This document shows, in pieces, positions 1 to 12,303 of a stretch of DNA of 60,000 nt. Position numbers and translations under genes: made by a program. Positions within the stretch are counted from its first letter, which is position 1. Each line of letters begins with the position of its first letter. Location: NCBI RefSeq assembly GCF_910592395.1, contig NC_088325.1:12900109-12960108 (forward strand). The letters are read 5' to 3'. This DNA comes from Lineus longissimus (lineage: Eukaryota > Nemertea > Pilidiophora > Heteronemertea > Lineidae). The notes beneath the pieces are model-generated. The model searched no databases, had not been told where the DNA came from, and saw nothing but the letters and a program-made list of their open reading frames with translations.

Positions 1-501
1 TTACATCGATCCTGGACATTCTCAATAAACACTGTCATAATAGCAAATGTATCAAATGTTGATGTCAAAAATATGCAATGCTTGACAGAATTAAGGTCAC
101 TGAAAAAACTTCGCTAAAAATGGATAATGGACTAAGGAGAGCCAGCCTCCTAACGTGATCGACAATTATCTTGCCGAAAAAATAACGCCACCATTCATTT
201 ATGTATACACGCCATATTCAATTAGATTCCCAGGTCCGTATGTCCAATATTGTCAAGGCAGAAAAACTTATGTGTCCATGGTTGGTATTGGAATCTCTCC
301 AAATGAATGGTGGCGTTATTTTTTTCGGCAAGGTAATTGTTGGTCACGTTAGGAGCCTGGCTCTCCTTAGTCCATTATCCATTTTTAGCGAAGTTTTTTC
401 AGTGACCTTAATTCTGTCAGGCATTGCATATTTTTGACATCAACATTTGATACATTTGCTATTATGACAGTGTTTATTGAGAATGTCCAGGATCCATGTA
501 A
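1..501. mobile_element. Fold-back (long terminal inverted repeat) element
   Basis: The first ~205 bases and bases ~302-501 are near-perfect reverse complements, separated by a loop of about 95 bases. Both arms start with TTACAT and run through CCTGGACATTCTCAATAAAC, differing at only a few positions. There is no open frame of convincing length, so this is a non-autonomous fold-back or MITE-like element. The left end coincides with the window edge, so its true end and any target-site duplication cannot be seen. It lies downstream of the last visible exon of G1, probably in the G1 intron between the stalk and transmembrane exons. Confidence 0.8.
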
Positions 502-1107
502 TGATACATGTATGTCTGTAATCCGACCGGTAGAGTCCTTGTACGTGTACATGCACTTTGTTTAGCTGAAAGGGTTAAGTATCAGATTTGCAATCCCTAT
601 ACTTTTTATACCAAACTATTTTCGGTGGCGCTATTGTTTTTTTGCGGAGAACACAAAATTCAACTTTCTTTATTTTCCTTACGGATAAATTTCTTGGACG
701 ATGGTTTTCCTCTTCAGCTGTCTTGCGAGGGAGGATACAGTGTCCCAGTGACATCAAAATATCAGTAGGATTGTCTGACCATCAATGATATTAGATAAAC
801 AACTTCCCCATTTAGTGAAAACGTAACCAAATAAAGCTGGGCAACACATAACAGACGAACTTAAAACCATCCCATGTTAAGTAAAAATAACAGCGTACTT
901 CTTTTTTTCAAACAAAAAAAAAGATACTAAATTGAGTTGGGGGGAAAGCTTCTTGATCAGCAACATTGGCAAATCTCATGAATAATAGTTTTGCACTTGA
1001 ATATGCCCTTTTCAACCATTGCTATTAATTCGCTACCATGTGGACTGGCCACTGGCATGACATATTCATAAAAATTGTGGTTCAGAGGTTCTCCTGTTGT
1101 GGCTTAC
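502..1107. other. Probable part of G1 intron 9; no exon recognised
   Basis: Bases ~950-1050 read on the minus strand resemble the intron that follows the stalk exon in G2-G5: the blocks around CCAGTCCACATGGTAGC and the 'ccaatgttgatgatcag' segment are recognisable. No transmembrane exon matching the other copies is present on the minus strand down to base 1. The remainder (about 502-900) matches nothing else in the window and has no convincing coding potential. The G1 transmembrane and tail exons, if they exist, must lie left of the window. Confidence 0.45.
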
Positions 1108-4100
1108 CAGCGTTATCAGATGGTTCACCGCCAGTTGATTCGTCCGTCTTAGACGTACCAGTAGAGCTTGTGGCTGTTGTTGTTGTTGTTGTTGCTGTTG
1201 TTGTTGTTGTTGCTGTCGTTGTGGTAACTCTGACTGTCTTCGTGCAGGTAAACTCAACTGCAGCAGTAGCTGAAACATGAGCAGACCATCAGAAAAACAG
1301 TACATGTATTACCAATTATTTTGTTATAGCACTCCTTAGACCGAGGAACAGTTCGTCCTCGATAGCAAATCAAAGTGATCGAAAAAGAGATTCGGGTAAA
1401 ACAGAGTCTTACACTAAATCATCATAATGAAAGACTCTGGGTAAAACAAGTGAGACATGGCTTCTAAATTCGGTTATGTTTAGGAATGCGCATGGTATAA
1501 ACTGAATAATCATGTAGTTTCGTATTGTTTATATCATTTCTACAACAGATTTTAATGTCCTTCCAAGAAGGAGGTGTCTCCACTACTCTATAGTGAGGAG
1601 CCATGGTTTTAAGGAGGCAAATGACCCTCAATACTTCAGTGATAAGCGCTGAACAGAATTATTTGAGAGGAGAATGTAAAGATGGAAATTATATATGTTA
1701 GATAAATTTTTTTTTAATTTAAAAATATTTTATCCCCGCGACACTCTATCCAAGGACGTATTTCCCCATCACACTGGTTATGTATGCTGATTCAGTCCCC
1801 TCGTTCAAATATTCCTACCATATAAACAACAGTTCACTGATTTTGCAGGGATTTAAGGCTAGAGAGACCAATATATACATTTGATTGTGATTGCACAATA
1901 GAACATTTGATGATCCTGACTAATAAAATTAGGTATTCTATCCCTGTTCACAACGGAGATCAAATTCGAAATGCATGAACATGAATCCTAACCATTAAGT
2001 TCTACCAGGCTGATCTAGTTATTACCAGCTAAAAAGAAATCGTGTAAAACCCTAACTAAATATATATATTGTCCTGAGCCTGAAGACAACCCTTGTCATG
2101 ATGTTTACCTTTTATCTGAATGTTAAATTTCCCTTCACCATCGCTCTTATTTGATTGGAATTGAATCGTGAAGTTATCCGTATTTGTGAAGTTCCATGGG
2201 CCAGCTAAAGAATTGTCGCCATACAACTGAATCTGAGAGCCGTCGTCATAAAATGTCAAGGATTCCACGTGGTTCTGCGTGAACATTTTTTGATAAATGT
2301 ACAAGGATAGCACTGTGGCTGCAGTGAGGTTTGTAGACGTGCAGGAACATGTTGTGCCACTCTCGTAATTGAACTGATTTGGATACCTCGGAGATTGGAG
2401 GAAAAAAAAGTTCGCAGGGATCGTGAACGTCTTATCAGAGCACATGTCATCAAATGATGGCACTGAAATACAAAAGGACAAACCGATGACACATTGGATT
2501 AAACTTAATATCGTGATATGAAGCTTTTAGCCAGTGTCGAGAAATGACCGACTTTAAACGCTGATAAAATAGCTGCATTTTATCTTGTCGTTGACCAAAA
2601 TCACGGATGTAGAGCTCTACATCCGTGTATCAATGGACGTTTTTGATGTGTATAATTCAACCTATTATAAAAAAAACGTGAATTTACAGGACTTTTGCGT
2701 CCATTCTACCATTACGTATCAAAGGTGATTACACCGTTTCTGGTTTAGTTAAGTGAGCCCGCCCTCGCTATCGTAAGTCATTTCTAGTCTGAGATAAAAA
2801 TTCGAGCGCTCGAGATATAAACCCAACGCTCTCAAGATAAATTCAAAAACAAATTCTTTATATTGTGATTTCACCAGTCAACAAAGATAACAAAATCATT
2901 TGATGGTTTAATTATATTTTGCTTACATTTATCACTGGAACAGTTCACACCCGAAGCATTCACCGAGTTGCACGCACTCGTCCCAAGGACCTCGTCATGT
3001 TTGCACTCTTCTATACTTCGTTCGTCGCCATTGCACTGCACGTTGTTCCAGAATACTGTACCCGTTCCTTGACCGAAATTAGCGTCAGTTGGGAAACCAG
3101 TGGTCGGCACAGCTCCTCTGAAACAGGCACAACATATCATGTATACATGCCTAGTGATTTAATAAATAGCCACCTTAAACATACAGCCAATTTATTATGT
3201 CGACTCTGCACGTTAACCGTACTCCTTAGCCCCAAATATCCTGTTTGTGGACTTGGTAACTTAGTTTAAAACATACCCTTGCCCAGAGTAGTAAGTGATG
3301 TGAAAACCACTGTTGAAACTGGATGACCATTTGCTTTGAAATATACTATTGGCCAGAAAATAACATAATCTGGAAAACACTGTTGAAAATTATGGACGAC
3401 GTGTACAACACTTTGATAAACAGGGCCCGGTTGTTCAAAAGAAGAAATACATTTTTAAAGATAACTTAACGTTAAAATTCTTAACTTGGCGTTAAGATAA
3501 ATGCATCGATTATTGTATAACTAGATTTCGTACTTTGGCGATGTTTTTTTCAAAACCCATTTTGTCGCAAACAATAATTCATACAATGAAATAACTTACT
3601 GGAATCCTAGTTGTCTACAGACGACGTTTGCAGCACTGATATCCCAGCCAGTGTTACAGATGACGCCCCATTTACCATACTTTTTCACCTCAACTGTCCC
3701 ACTGCTTGCCCCGACCACTGCTTTCGAAGATTGGGAGAGCCGGACGGCGAATGGTGTCTGTGATGCTGGAATTGAATAAGCGATCATTTTACTCCCTAAC
3801 TTTCTCCGATGTTCTCGGACGTCTTGTAAAGTGCTTTCTGGAAATGGCCAACTGGCTTTAGAAATTTTGTCATGATGTTCACGACATGTATCATCTCGGG
3901 GCTGTTTTGTTCAAAGCACCATTGGCCTTAATGGAACCGATTACACTGAACGCAAAATATTCAAACAGGCTTAGAAACAAGATAACGCTGGGGGCGTTCC
4001 TCATAGGGATAACGTGATTTGTACTTTTGAACAACCTGACCGAAGTATTCCATGATTTCTTTTTAAAATGTTTGTAGGTGAGTACATCATTGTAATGTTA

Positions 4101-7100
4101 TATCGTCTCCCGTTTAAAACATTAGGCAACCCGACCCTTTAAGGGTATACTCCACCAGGTGCTTCCCACCCCTCTAAGTTAGACTCCGGCATGTTACATG
4201 AGAAACTCATCGAATTCCGAGGAGAAGGAGGTGATTGCGATATCAGCATAAAGAGGGCAGGATGTGAACCTGTTGAAGGAATACATTGCGATACTCACCC
4301 ATGTCCAGTTTACATTCAACATCAATAACGTTGTTTGAGGAGCAGGAAGTCTCGGGCGTCAAGGTACAGGCGGCAAGAGTTAGTTCAGTTCCAATACATG
4401 TGGCATTAAAGAAACTATTGTAAGATGAGGCGTTGGTCGCAGTCTGCTTCTCCACATCGCTGTAACAGGGAGTGAGATTGTTAGGGTGCAAATAAGGCAA
4501 GGTTCGAACTGAACACATTCAATAATGAAAATCATCTTTCTTTGTCCCTTGTCGTTCATCATATCATAGAAATGCCTATATTTAGACTATATGTTTAGCT
4601 GCATCTTTTGAGAACGTCTGAATAACACGATTTCGTTGAATCCATTCAACTTATTCATTCTATCGGGAATAGATAAAGATATAGGTTTCTGTTGATATCT
4701 GACCTGTATCCCATTTGTTTGCAGACGATTCCGGCAACTGTGGTGGCAGCTGATCCGCTGTCGTAACACACAGCTCCAGTCGCTCCAGCCTTCGTGGCGT
4801 GCAATATTCCCTTGTGGGCGTGGTTGGGACTCCCCAACAAGCTTACATCGAACAAACCATTCAGTGCTGCAAATGTCAGTTGAAAACATAGGTGTTTCAG
4901 TGGCACGAAAATATGTCATAGTTCGACTCTATGGATATGTTCACAACTAACGTGGTTCGGAAGGAATTGCAAAGTAGAAGCCACATTTTCCAAGGTTGGA
5001 GGAACCTATATAGACAATAAGCATACGTTCAATGTTCCTTTTATTTCACGGTTCTACAAGATGCATGAAACTTGTCTAGGATGAGCTGAAGCCTATACAT
5101 CAAAATGCACCGAGAAAACACCCCCAGATATATTCTCGTGCAAGTATAATTTGGGATAGATATAGATTTTATCTGTTGCTACTTAACGTTTCAGGATTCC
5201 AGGCGTCTTATTTCTCCTGTGTTGAGAAAACTGAGAAGAGGTCGCTGAGGTAAAAAATGCAAAAACGAATGCCACGATCCCCCACCCCATTTACAAATGG
5301 GCGGGCATTCTTTGGCAACTCCTGGTCAATACCCTAGACATGGCTCTAAATGCTATATTTCTTGTTAGTGTTGTCGTTGGAGAAGTTATTTGTCGTAACA
5401 AAAACTATTTGCACAAAAAACGTACGTCATTTGAATGGCTGCATGAATTATGACGTCATCATTCCCCTTGATAATTTGAAATTATTATATTATTATTGTC
5501 AAATTTGATATGAATTTATGCATCGGAGTACACAAGTCATCATCTGCATTATCAGTGGACTCATATCCATGATGGCTTAGAAAAGTAACATAGGGGAAGT
5601 TTTCTTTGACGACTTATTAATGACAGTTAATCCAGTGTCAGTGTTTTCATCTTGATTAGTTCACTAGGAATTAATATATTACGTCGGGTTGTTGATATGT
5701 GGCACTCATGACGTACAATATAATCGATTGGGAGCATTGGCATTAAAGCTGGTTCCTAGCATTTCATTTTTTCTCGTGGTAGGTGAAATTTAACAGAGGG
5801 GCACTTAAAATTGCATCTTTAACAGAATATCACTGATATCATAGGTATATAAGCAAATGTAGCAACGTGTCGCACTTTATAATGCCCAAACTTTTGGCTG
5901 CACTCAGCTTTTATTGGTTTACCTGATATATCTAGTTGGCATGCGAGAGCAATAGTTAAAAAGAATAAAAGCTCGCAATCGTCCAACTCTGCTGTCACCA
6001 CATTGTTGTTCGTTTTACTTCTGGATTATTATTAAATTGTTTACTTTCTTTGAATCATTATATAGGTTTCACAAACGAACTGCACTACTAGTATTGTATA
6101 CCCGATCAATAAAAGGCAATATGTTGCATGTGTGGACCCAAGAATCATATTAGTGTCACGTGATCAAGTGGTACTTACCTGGGTCACTTTCGCAATTCAC
6201 CTCCACAGCAAACATACAATTACCGGTCGGGACTTGAAATGTGCATTTACTGAAGTCGTCTTCATCACCGATGCAGGTGACGTCATCGAGGACTATTGTT
6301 AGCTTGTCACTTGACACTAACGTCCCACTATTACTGCGTTTTCCATTCCTTTAATAAACACGAATCAGTGATTTAGATAATCAGCACTTCACCCTATATG
6401 TCATGTTGCTGAAATACATCTTGGTATATCATGAAACTCTCGAGTAGATCTGGTCCTGTGGAAATGATCACATCTGAATTGATGATACTGGAAAAATGCA
6501 TCCGACCAATGCAGACTGTTGTGATGCGTGCTTGAATTTATGCATCAGAGCATACACGTATTCAGTGGTGTTGCAAAATAAGATATTCGATAATGCTTCG
6601 CTATCATTTTTTCGTTCGGAATTCGTATGACGAGAATTTAAGGGACGTTTCTGGCTAGCATGAAGAATCTTTTTAATATCCGTAAAGCAAATTAGCGTAA
6701 AATGGAGGGTTCACAATTTTGGGAGGGAGGGTTCACAACTTTCTTCTAGCGCAACACGATTTTAAACCAAAAGCGAGCGTTGGGCAATCATCATAGTTTG
6801 GCAACTTCATACGCCGATGATGTCAAGAACACTATAACTGCACTCACCCAAATCCCATTTGTCGACATGCGACTTTTGCTGCTTTGTCATCGAATCCAGG
6901 TACATGTAAGCATATGCTCCCCCAGTTGCCGTTGTACCGAACTTCTAACTTCTTCATTTCCCTTAAGCGCAGTATTACCGCATCGTTTGGATCTGAAACT
7001 AAAACAAATCAATAATCTTATGGTGATAATTTTTGGAACATTATCGCATATTACTCTAAATTGGAACGTTCATCATATTTTTTTTAATGTATGTTGTAGT

Positions 7101-9329
7101 AAGTAGGTTTTAGTAGTTCACCCGCATATTCCCGTGGAAAGTGGTATCAGGGGCAGAAATTCGTCGAAGAACGTGGCATAATAGTAGTTAGTACATGTAC
7201 GGTCAGAAATGGTACAATGATCGTTCAATTGCTGCAGTTAAAATTTCCTAAGGTAAGACGGGGGAAAATGAACGTATCTGTAACATTCACTCAACCCCCC
7301 CTCCATGGATGATCTGGACCAACATAAAACTACATGTACTACTTGTTTCTACCTAACTATAGCATGTTATTATGAAGTCTTTTATGTAATAAAAGTGGCC
7401 GTTGGGAGTCACCATTTTGACCACATGTAGAAAAACAGGTTTCATCGTAACCTTTTGTCGGTAAGAATCTCACTATTTCTGATTCTAGCCAACACAGGTA
7501 ATTTGGTTCAGATGAAAGGCAATTAAGCGTAGAAAAGGTTGCATGTGGCATTTTCTGGTATTTTAAGTGGAAAACGATACAATGTTGGTGACCAAGGGGT
7601 TAATCTTTGTTGGTCAAATGAATTTCATTGTTAAACCATATTTAAGTATGAAACAATAGTTTATTTTCTTGAATAAGCTATGTTATGCTAAAACAATCCG
7701 CAGATTTACATATTTGCCAGGAGGTTCATTTTACCCCGTAGCTACGGGTTATACCCCGTAGCTACGGGTTATAATGAACCCCCTGACCTCAAGTCTAGAA
7801 AATTACCTCGGGGGCTTTTCCATATATTTAGCTTCGTTAATTTAACATCGCACCATCAGAAGAAGTAGCATCACAAGGTCCAGGCAAGCATTGGTGTATT
7901 CGTTGCTAAATTGGTTCATTTTCCCCGTCTTACCTTGTCGTCGAACATGGCGGGATATCATGGAATTTTCAAATGCGGAAGTGAATAATAGTTTACTCTT
8001 ATTTCGACCAAAAAGGCTACTTTCGCACACGATAGTTCTGTTTCATATATTCTTTTGTGTTGCCAAATAACGTATGAGTATTGTTGTGATTCGTCTAATG
8101 ACTCGGGCGTGGCGCCTTCAATAGTTTCAGTGTGTTCTAAAAGTCGCTGGCCGTAGCCGACATGCCTTTTACTATGGGTACTTCGGCAACAAGCCCAGGA
8201 CTGTCTTAAGCCCGCAGCACACCTGCCGCCAACTTTGGCGACAAGAAGCGTTCAGCTGACGCCTCTCGACGCCGAAGTTGGCGGCCAGTGGATCCCGGTC
8301 AGAGCACACCTGCCAAGAATCGGCGTCCAGTAGCGTCTTTTCCGCCACTTTAGGCTGCCATTTTGAAATCATGTGACATCAAGACGCATACTGATTGGCC
8401 ATAGCCTCGCCGCCGACGCCAATTCAGGCGGCAATCCGAAGCACACCTGCTTCTTCTTGCGTTTAAACGCGGCGACCCGCGTCAAAAATCAAACATGTTA
8501 GATATTTGGCGTTTAGTTGTGGCAAGTGGCGTCAAGTCGCGTTCGCCGATGCCGTTCGTAGCAGACTAGGGATTTTTCAGGCGTTCAGGACTCTTGCGAC
8601 AAAAAACGCCTGTGAACGCCGAAGTTGGCGGCTAGTGTGCTGCGGGCTTTAGACGATCTTAGTTTCTGTGGTCACTTGTGTACGACTGCATTCAGTTTCA
8701 TTGCAATTATCCGGCTTATGTAACACAGTGTATATACAGCATTCCCAACATTTAATTTTATTGACAGTTGAACACAAATAGGAAAATTACAAAATGAATC
8801 TGTTAAATGTCAATCTTCAACTGCGAATAAAATTTTAAAATGTTAAAGATTGCTTCCTCTTTGTCCTTTGCCCTGTTCAACCACTGAAAGGTTGGCGCAA
8901 GTCAGATTTCACACGAGTCAATAAAATCTGTCCTGCACATTTAACCACGGAAGGATTTTGAATCAGCGGGTGTCAAATTAATCGAGAGAGCTTGCTCTTC
9001 AAGTACAGATGTATGTTTGAGGTAAATGCCAAAATCATAATAGATATTAACCACTTTGTAAGTGTAACATTTTCATTGAGCCACTCTGTATATTAGCCCA
9101 CTTTAACCTGCCCGCTCCACGGGCAATTTGCTCGTTATAGGTCATTGGCGTCATAGGTTAAACCATTTGCTTTTGGAGATAATTCGCTACCCTAAATCTA
9201 CCGTTAATGCCCTTACTATGCGGTATTTAATTTCGTTACCCAGTTGACCGATTTTCACTTACCTGCCTTTCCAACGTACCACATGACAAAAATCATGGTA
9301 CTGGTCAAGACACTGGCTCTAATCTCCAT
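1108..9329 (-). CDS. G1: SRCR-SRCR-SRCR-CUB-stalk receptor, 3' end outside window
   Basis: Predicted secreted or membrane receptor, probably type I. Exons on the minus strand in coding order: 9329-9263 (signal peptide), 6992-6848 and 6348-6179 (SRCR1), 4866-4704 and 4459-4299 (SRCR2), 3765-3600 and 3117-2927 (SRCR3), 2462-2109 (CUB, type A), 1269-1108 (Thr-rich stalk). All joins keep frame (1579 nt, 526 codons plus one base). Splice sites are GT-AG. Each SRCR domain has six cysteines, including the WG.IC and VxCRQxG motifs of the family. The first exon does not resemble those of G2-G6: it starts [19 protein letters not shown], ends after Ala in phase 1 and is followed by GTAAGT. It was chosen because phase, donor and hydrophobic core all fit, so it is less certain than the rest. 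Homology with the other copies stops near 7020, just upstream of exon 2. Transmembrane and tail exons are not in the window. Confidence 0.75.
2602..2627. repeat. 26-bp perfect palindrome in G1 intron 7
   Basis: A perfect palindrome centred on TAGAGCTCTA sits between the SRCR3 and CUB exons. Its counterparts occur in the same intron of G3 (30307-30328, 22 bp perfect) and G5 (52601-52624, one mismatch). It is absent from G2 and G4, whose CUB exons are of the other type. Confidence 0.8.
4867..6178. other. G1 intron 3; no gene seen
   Basis: AT-rich intron between the second SRCR1 exon and the first SRCR2 exon on the minus strand. Short blocks match the same intron of G2, G3 and G6. The minus-strand open frame at 5819-6001 has no recognisable features and no paralogous counterpart. 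Confidence 0.6.
7723..7780. repeat. 58-bp hairpin made of two 14-bp palindromes
   Basis: Two copies of the perfect palindrome CCCGTAGCTACGGG lie at 7735-7748 and 7755-7768. They are enclosed by the inverted flanks GGTTCATT and AATGAACC. The whole segment can fold as one stem or as two small cruciforms. It lies in G1 intron 1. It could be a small mobile element or a recombination-prone site; the sequence alone does not decide. Confidence 0.7.
8209..8648. mobile_element. Harbinger-like MITE, 440 bp
   Basis: The element begins AGCCCGCAGCACAC and ends GTGTGCTGCGGGCT, so the ends are 14-bp perfect terminal inverted repeats. It is flanked on both sides by TTA (8206-8208 and 8649-8651). A 3-bp TTA/TWA target duplication is the hallmark of the PIF/Harbinger superfamily; assignment is inferred from this alone. 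The interior is GC-rich with scattered repeats of a GTTGGCGG-like motif and no transposase. It lies inside G1 intron 1. Confidence 0.7.
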
Positions 9330-11158
9330 TTTGTGGCTCAGCTAATTGGTTATCTTTAGTATTCCACTAGGTTTAGTCTTATCCTTGATTTATTATCTGA
9401 CCAAAGTGTATCCATGTTACTACCCAAAACGAATTTCGTCAAACAGAATAGTTGTTAACAAAATATTGCATTTGATGAAATGAACAGCGGAGCCCTGGGA
9501 AACCTCCTTTAGTTATAAGGGTTTATCCATTGGTATATATTTCTGGTACAGAAATATCCTGATGTTATTACATAGGTCATCAGTAAAACTTCATGTAATG
9601 CAAATGTCATGTATATTATCTAAATTTCGGTCACCTTCAACACATACATTCTGTGATATATTTCGAATCAATGTTTAGCAGATATCCTATGCTGAATAGG
9701 CTATGTCATAAAAATCCTTTTGTAGATTTTGATGTTGCAGACATGACTAATATCAATGTCCTACACCAATGTTCTTGAGGTGGCGACCATAAGCCTACTA
9801 CGCCATGGAACATTCACTGTATAAAGAAACCCCAACATAAAGTCAATGTCTATCCGCCATATTCCTTCTATACAACTGCACAGTTACCTGCCACTATCAT
9901 TGTGTACGGCGATATCAGGATAGACCTGCCGATATCCACACTGCATATCACATCGTCATTTTGTCCTCAGGTATTATCGATTTAAATATGAAACACGATT
10001 TTTATCTTGTGTACGACTGGATTTGAAGAGAAATTTCTTATCAAATTAGGCCATGACTAGGAAGTAGGGCGTTGTAGTTATTCATTGGTTGAATATTCAG
10101 GTCTTGTGGCTGTCTGATAAAGTGCCAGCGAATCGCTTTTGGATATGAAAAAACCCCCATCTGAAACAATATCCCAAAACAACACTCAGTTGCTTTAGAG
10201 AACGCGATTCAAATTCAAATAGGAACGAATTTTCATTGTGGTGGGATGGTTCGCTTGAATTAAGTCCCGCGAATGAGTACGGGTGTACCTTCAGTCTAAA
10301 GAGAAAACTCTTCCATGTGTATATGATTGGCGAGATCATGATACAAACAAAGGCCTATAACATATTTTTATCTCAATGAGTAATCTATCTTTTCACATGC
10401 TTCTGTCTCGGCTTCTGCTTCATGTGGAAGACCAAAAGATTTTTTCATATTTTTGATACGACCATATTGATCTGCTGCGTGAGCATAAGATATGTTTATA
10501 CTGACACACCCAAACATGTACAGAATATATGTCGTTCGGTATAGGCTGGAGGCAATATGTATCACTTTCTCTTATCATCTTTTGAACTATACATATATAA
10601 ACATGATATTCAAAAGTTGGTCATTTGGAAGTCAAATTGTAGGCGTGTAATCTGATCACTTGTGAGATGAAGATTAGATTCCAATTAACCCACATTGGTC
10701 ATAGCAAAACGACTCAACAAATGAATTAACTTCTACAGTGAGTGCTTATTATGTCAGAAGTTGAGAACAATGCAGTACGCTAATGAAGAGACAAAGGAAG
10801 ATTTTAAAGATTTTTTCATATGGTCTGTGCACGCCTAATGATATCCCAGTCCAATTTTATAGAATTATTATATCATTAATAGGAACAAGCCCAGATATAG
10901 TTCATAGAAAAGAGTCCGCCACCCTAGCATTACGCAACTTACTCACATTAGTGCAAATTCATTTTGGATTTTGCGGTATGCAAGTGTAAATTTTAACTTA
11001 TACGTTAATGTATTTTAATACTGTTCTATTCAATGTCGGTAGTTCCTGTTTTAAACATGTACATTCCTCGGTTTAGGCCTATCGGCCACACTGAACGGTG
11101 TTTCGCGGGGGTCGGCGTTGTTAAGATTGGACTGACCCGATGGCCATCTATACTATAA
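9330..11158. other. Region upstream of G1; no gene recognised
   Basis: AT-rich sequence between the presumed first exon of G1 and the 860-bp tandem duplication. Short open frames at 10097-10339 and 10368-10565 (minus strand) show no domains, no repeats and no second copy elsewhere in the window. It presumably contains the G1 promoter, but I can point to no specific element. Confidence 0.5.
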
Positions 11159-11177
11159 TGCGCGTTGTGGCCGCTAT

Positions 11178-11426
11178 TTAGGAGGCGATTTTTGTTTCAA
11201 AATTGGGCTTTGGAAATGCGTCGAATTCTTGCAACCTTTGGCTTCGTAGGTCTGGATCATATGTAAGAGTGTCACTGAGGGTGTCATACGTCGAATATCT
11301 TCGTGGTTTTAGAATAAATAACAACTTTTCAGAGAGCACGTCGACTGGAGAGCTCCGCTCATTCTCAAAAGCATACACAAACTTCACGCATATTCTCCCT
11401 GCCACATCAGTATTAGCTTCCAGCAC
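11178..11426 (-). CDS. Hypothetical 82-aa frame in duplication unit 1
   Basis: I do not recognise this product. The frame is open, mildly acidic, lacks a signal peptide or membrane segment, and contains the block YSTYDTLSDTLTYDP, which recurs in unit 2 (11977-12303). An equally long plus-strand frame overlaps it (11203-11469), so at most one of the two is real. Both may be chance frames in a non-coding repeat. It is listed because it survives open in both units. Confidence 0.2.
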   Translation of the reverse strand: MLEANTDVAGRICVKFVYAFENERSSPVDVLSEKLLFILKPRRYSTYDTLSDTLTYDPDLRSQRLQEFDAFPKPNFETKIAS

Positions 11427-11976
11427 GTATGTAGTGCTATACAGCCTGGTCCATGGAACAGGGTATTAGCAGGGAGATTAATGATTAGCCTGTTCTATTT
11501 TAGTTCTATTCGAGAAACACTGACCTGAGTGATAAGGCAAATTCTGGAGAGTGGCCTACCGGAACATGCAGTCAGGGTATCAATAAACAGTTATGCCAGG
11601 ATGGACAAAATATGTACAGTGGCCAGCGCTTGCTCTTTGTTTTATTCTTTACTGACTGATGTTGTCAGTTTGAATTGCGTTCTGCATCTCTCCATGCGCC
11701 TGGCTTTGGTCCGACAGTGGCATTGGGTACGGGAGTGGGTAGGTGATATGCCTAATATGTGAGGGCCTTATTTGGAACAGGACCTGCTGTCACTGGTCTC
11801 AATGCATTGTGCAAAATAGCGTACTCCAATCAATCTATTGGGGGTTGCATGTAGATAGCAGCAATAAGTCCCTAAATGCAGTTAATTTCGTGTTTAACCT
11901 TTAATAAAACTTCAGTAACGTTAGAAATTTAATGTAGCTCAATCATCGTGCCCATTTAACTAATGTATATTACATT

Positions 11977-12303
11977 TCAACTTTGCCCGCTCCATGGGTA
12001 TATGCTAGTTTGAACAATGCGCGTTGTGGCCGCTAAATAGGAGGCGATTTTTGTTTCAAAATTGGGCCTCGAAAATGCGTCGAATTCTTGCAACTTTTGG
12101 TTTCGTAGGTGTGGATCATAAGTAAGAGTGTCACTGAGGGTGTCATACGTCGAATATCTTGGTGGTTTTGGAATAAATAACAACTTTGTGGAGAGCACGT
12201 CGAGTGGAGAGCTCCGCTCATTCTCAAAAGCATACACAAACTTCACGCATATTCTCCCTGCCACATCAGTATTAGCTTCCAGCACGTATGTAGTGCTATA
12301 CAA
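11977..12303 (-). CDS. Hypothetical 108-aa frame in duplication unit 2
   Basis: Second copy of the unit 1 frame, longer at both ends. It begins MYSTTYVLEANTDVAG and runs past the unit 1 stop because of sequence differences near the end of the unit. No domain, signal peptide or catalytic motif is visible. Replacement differences from unit 1 are scattered throughout, which argues against strong constraint. Confidence 0.2.
   Translation of the reverse strand: MYSTTYVLEANTDVAGRICVKFVYAFENERSSPLDVLSTKLLFIPKPPRYSTYDTLSDTLTYDPHLRNQKLQEFDAFSRPNFETKIASYLAATTRIVQTSIYPWSGQS

Noticed and set aside
1066-1305. Poly-Gln open frame on the minus strand over the G1 stalk, and a poly-Gln plus frame at 19453-19635 in G2
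   Set aside because: Frame shadows of the ACA repeat. The phase-1 exon with flanking acceptor and donor reads Thr.
11203-11469. Plus-strand open frame in the tandem duplication, and its copy at 12128-12328
   Set aside because: Overlaps the minus frame; no codon-level sign of constraint and no motifs.
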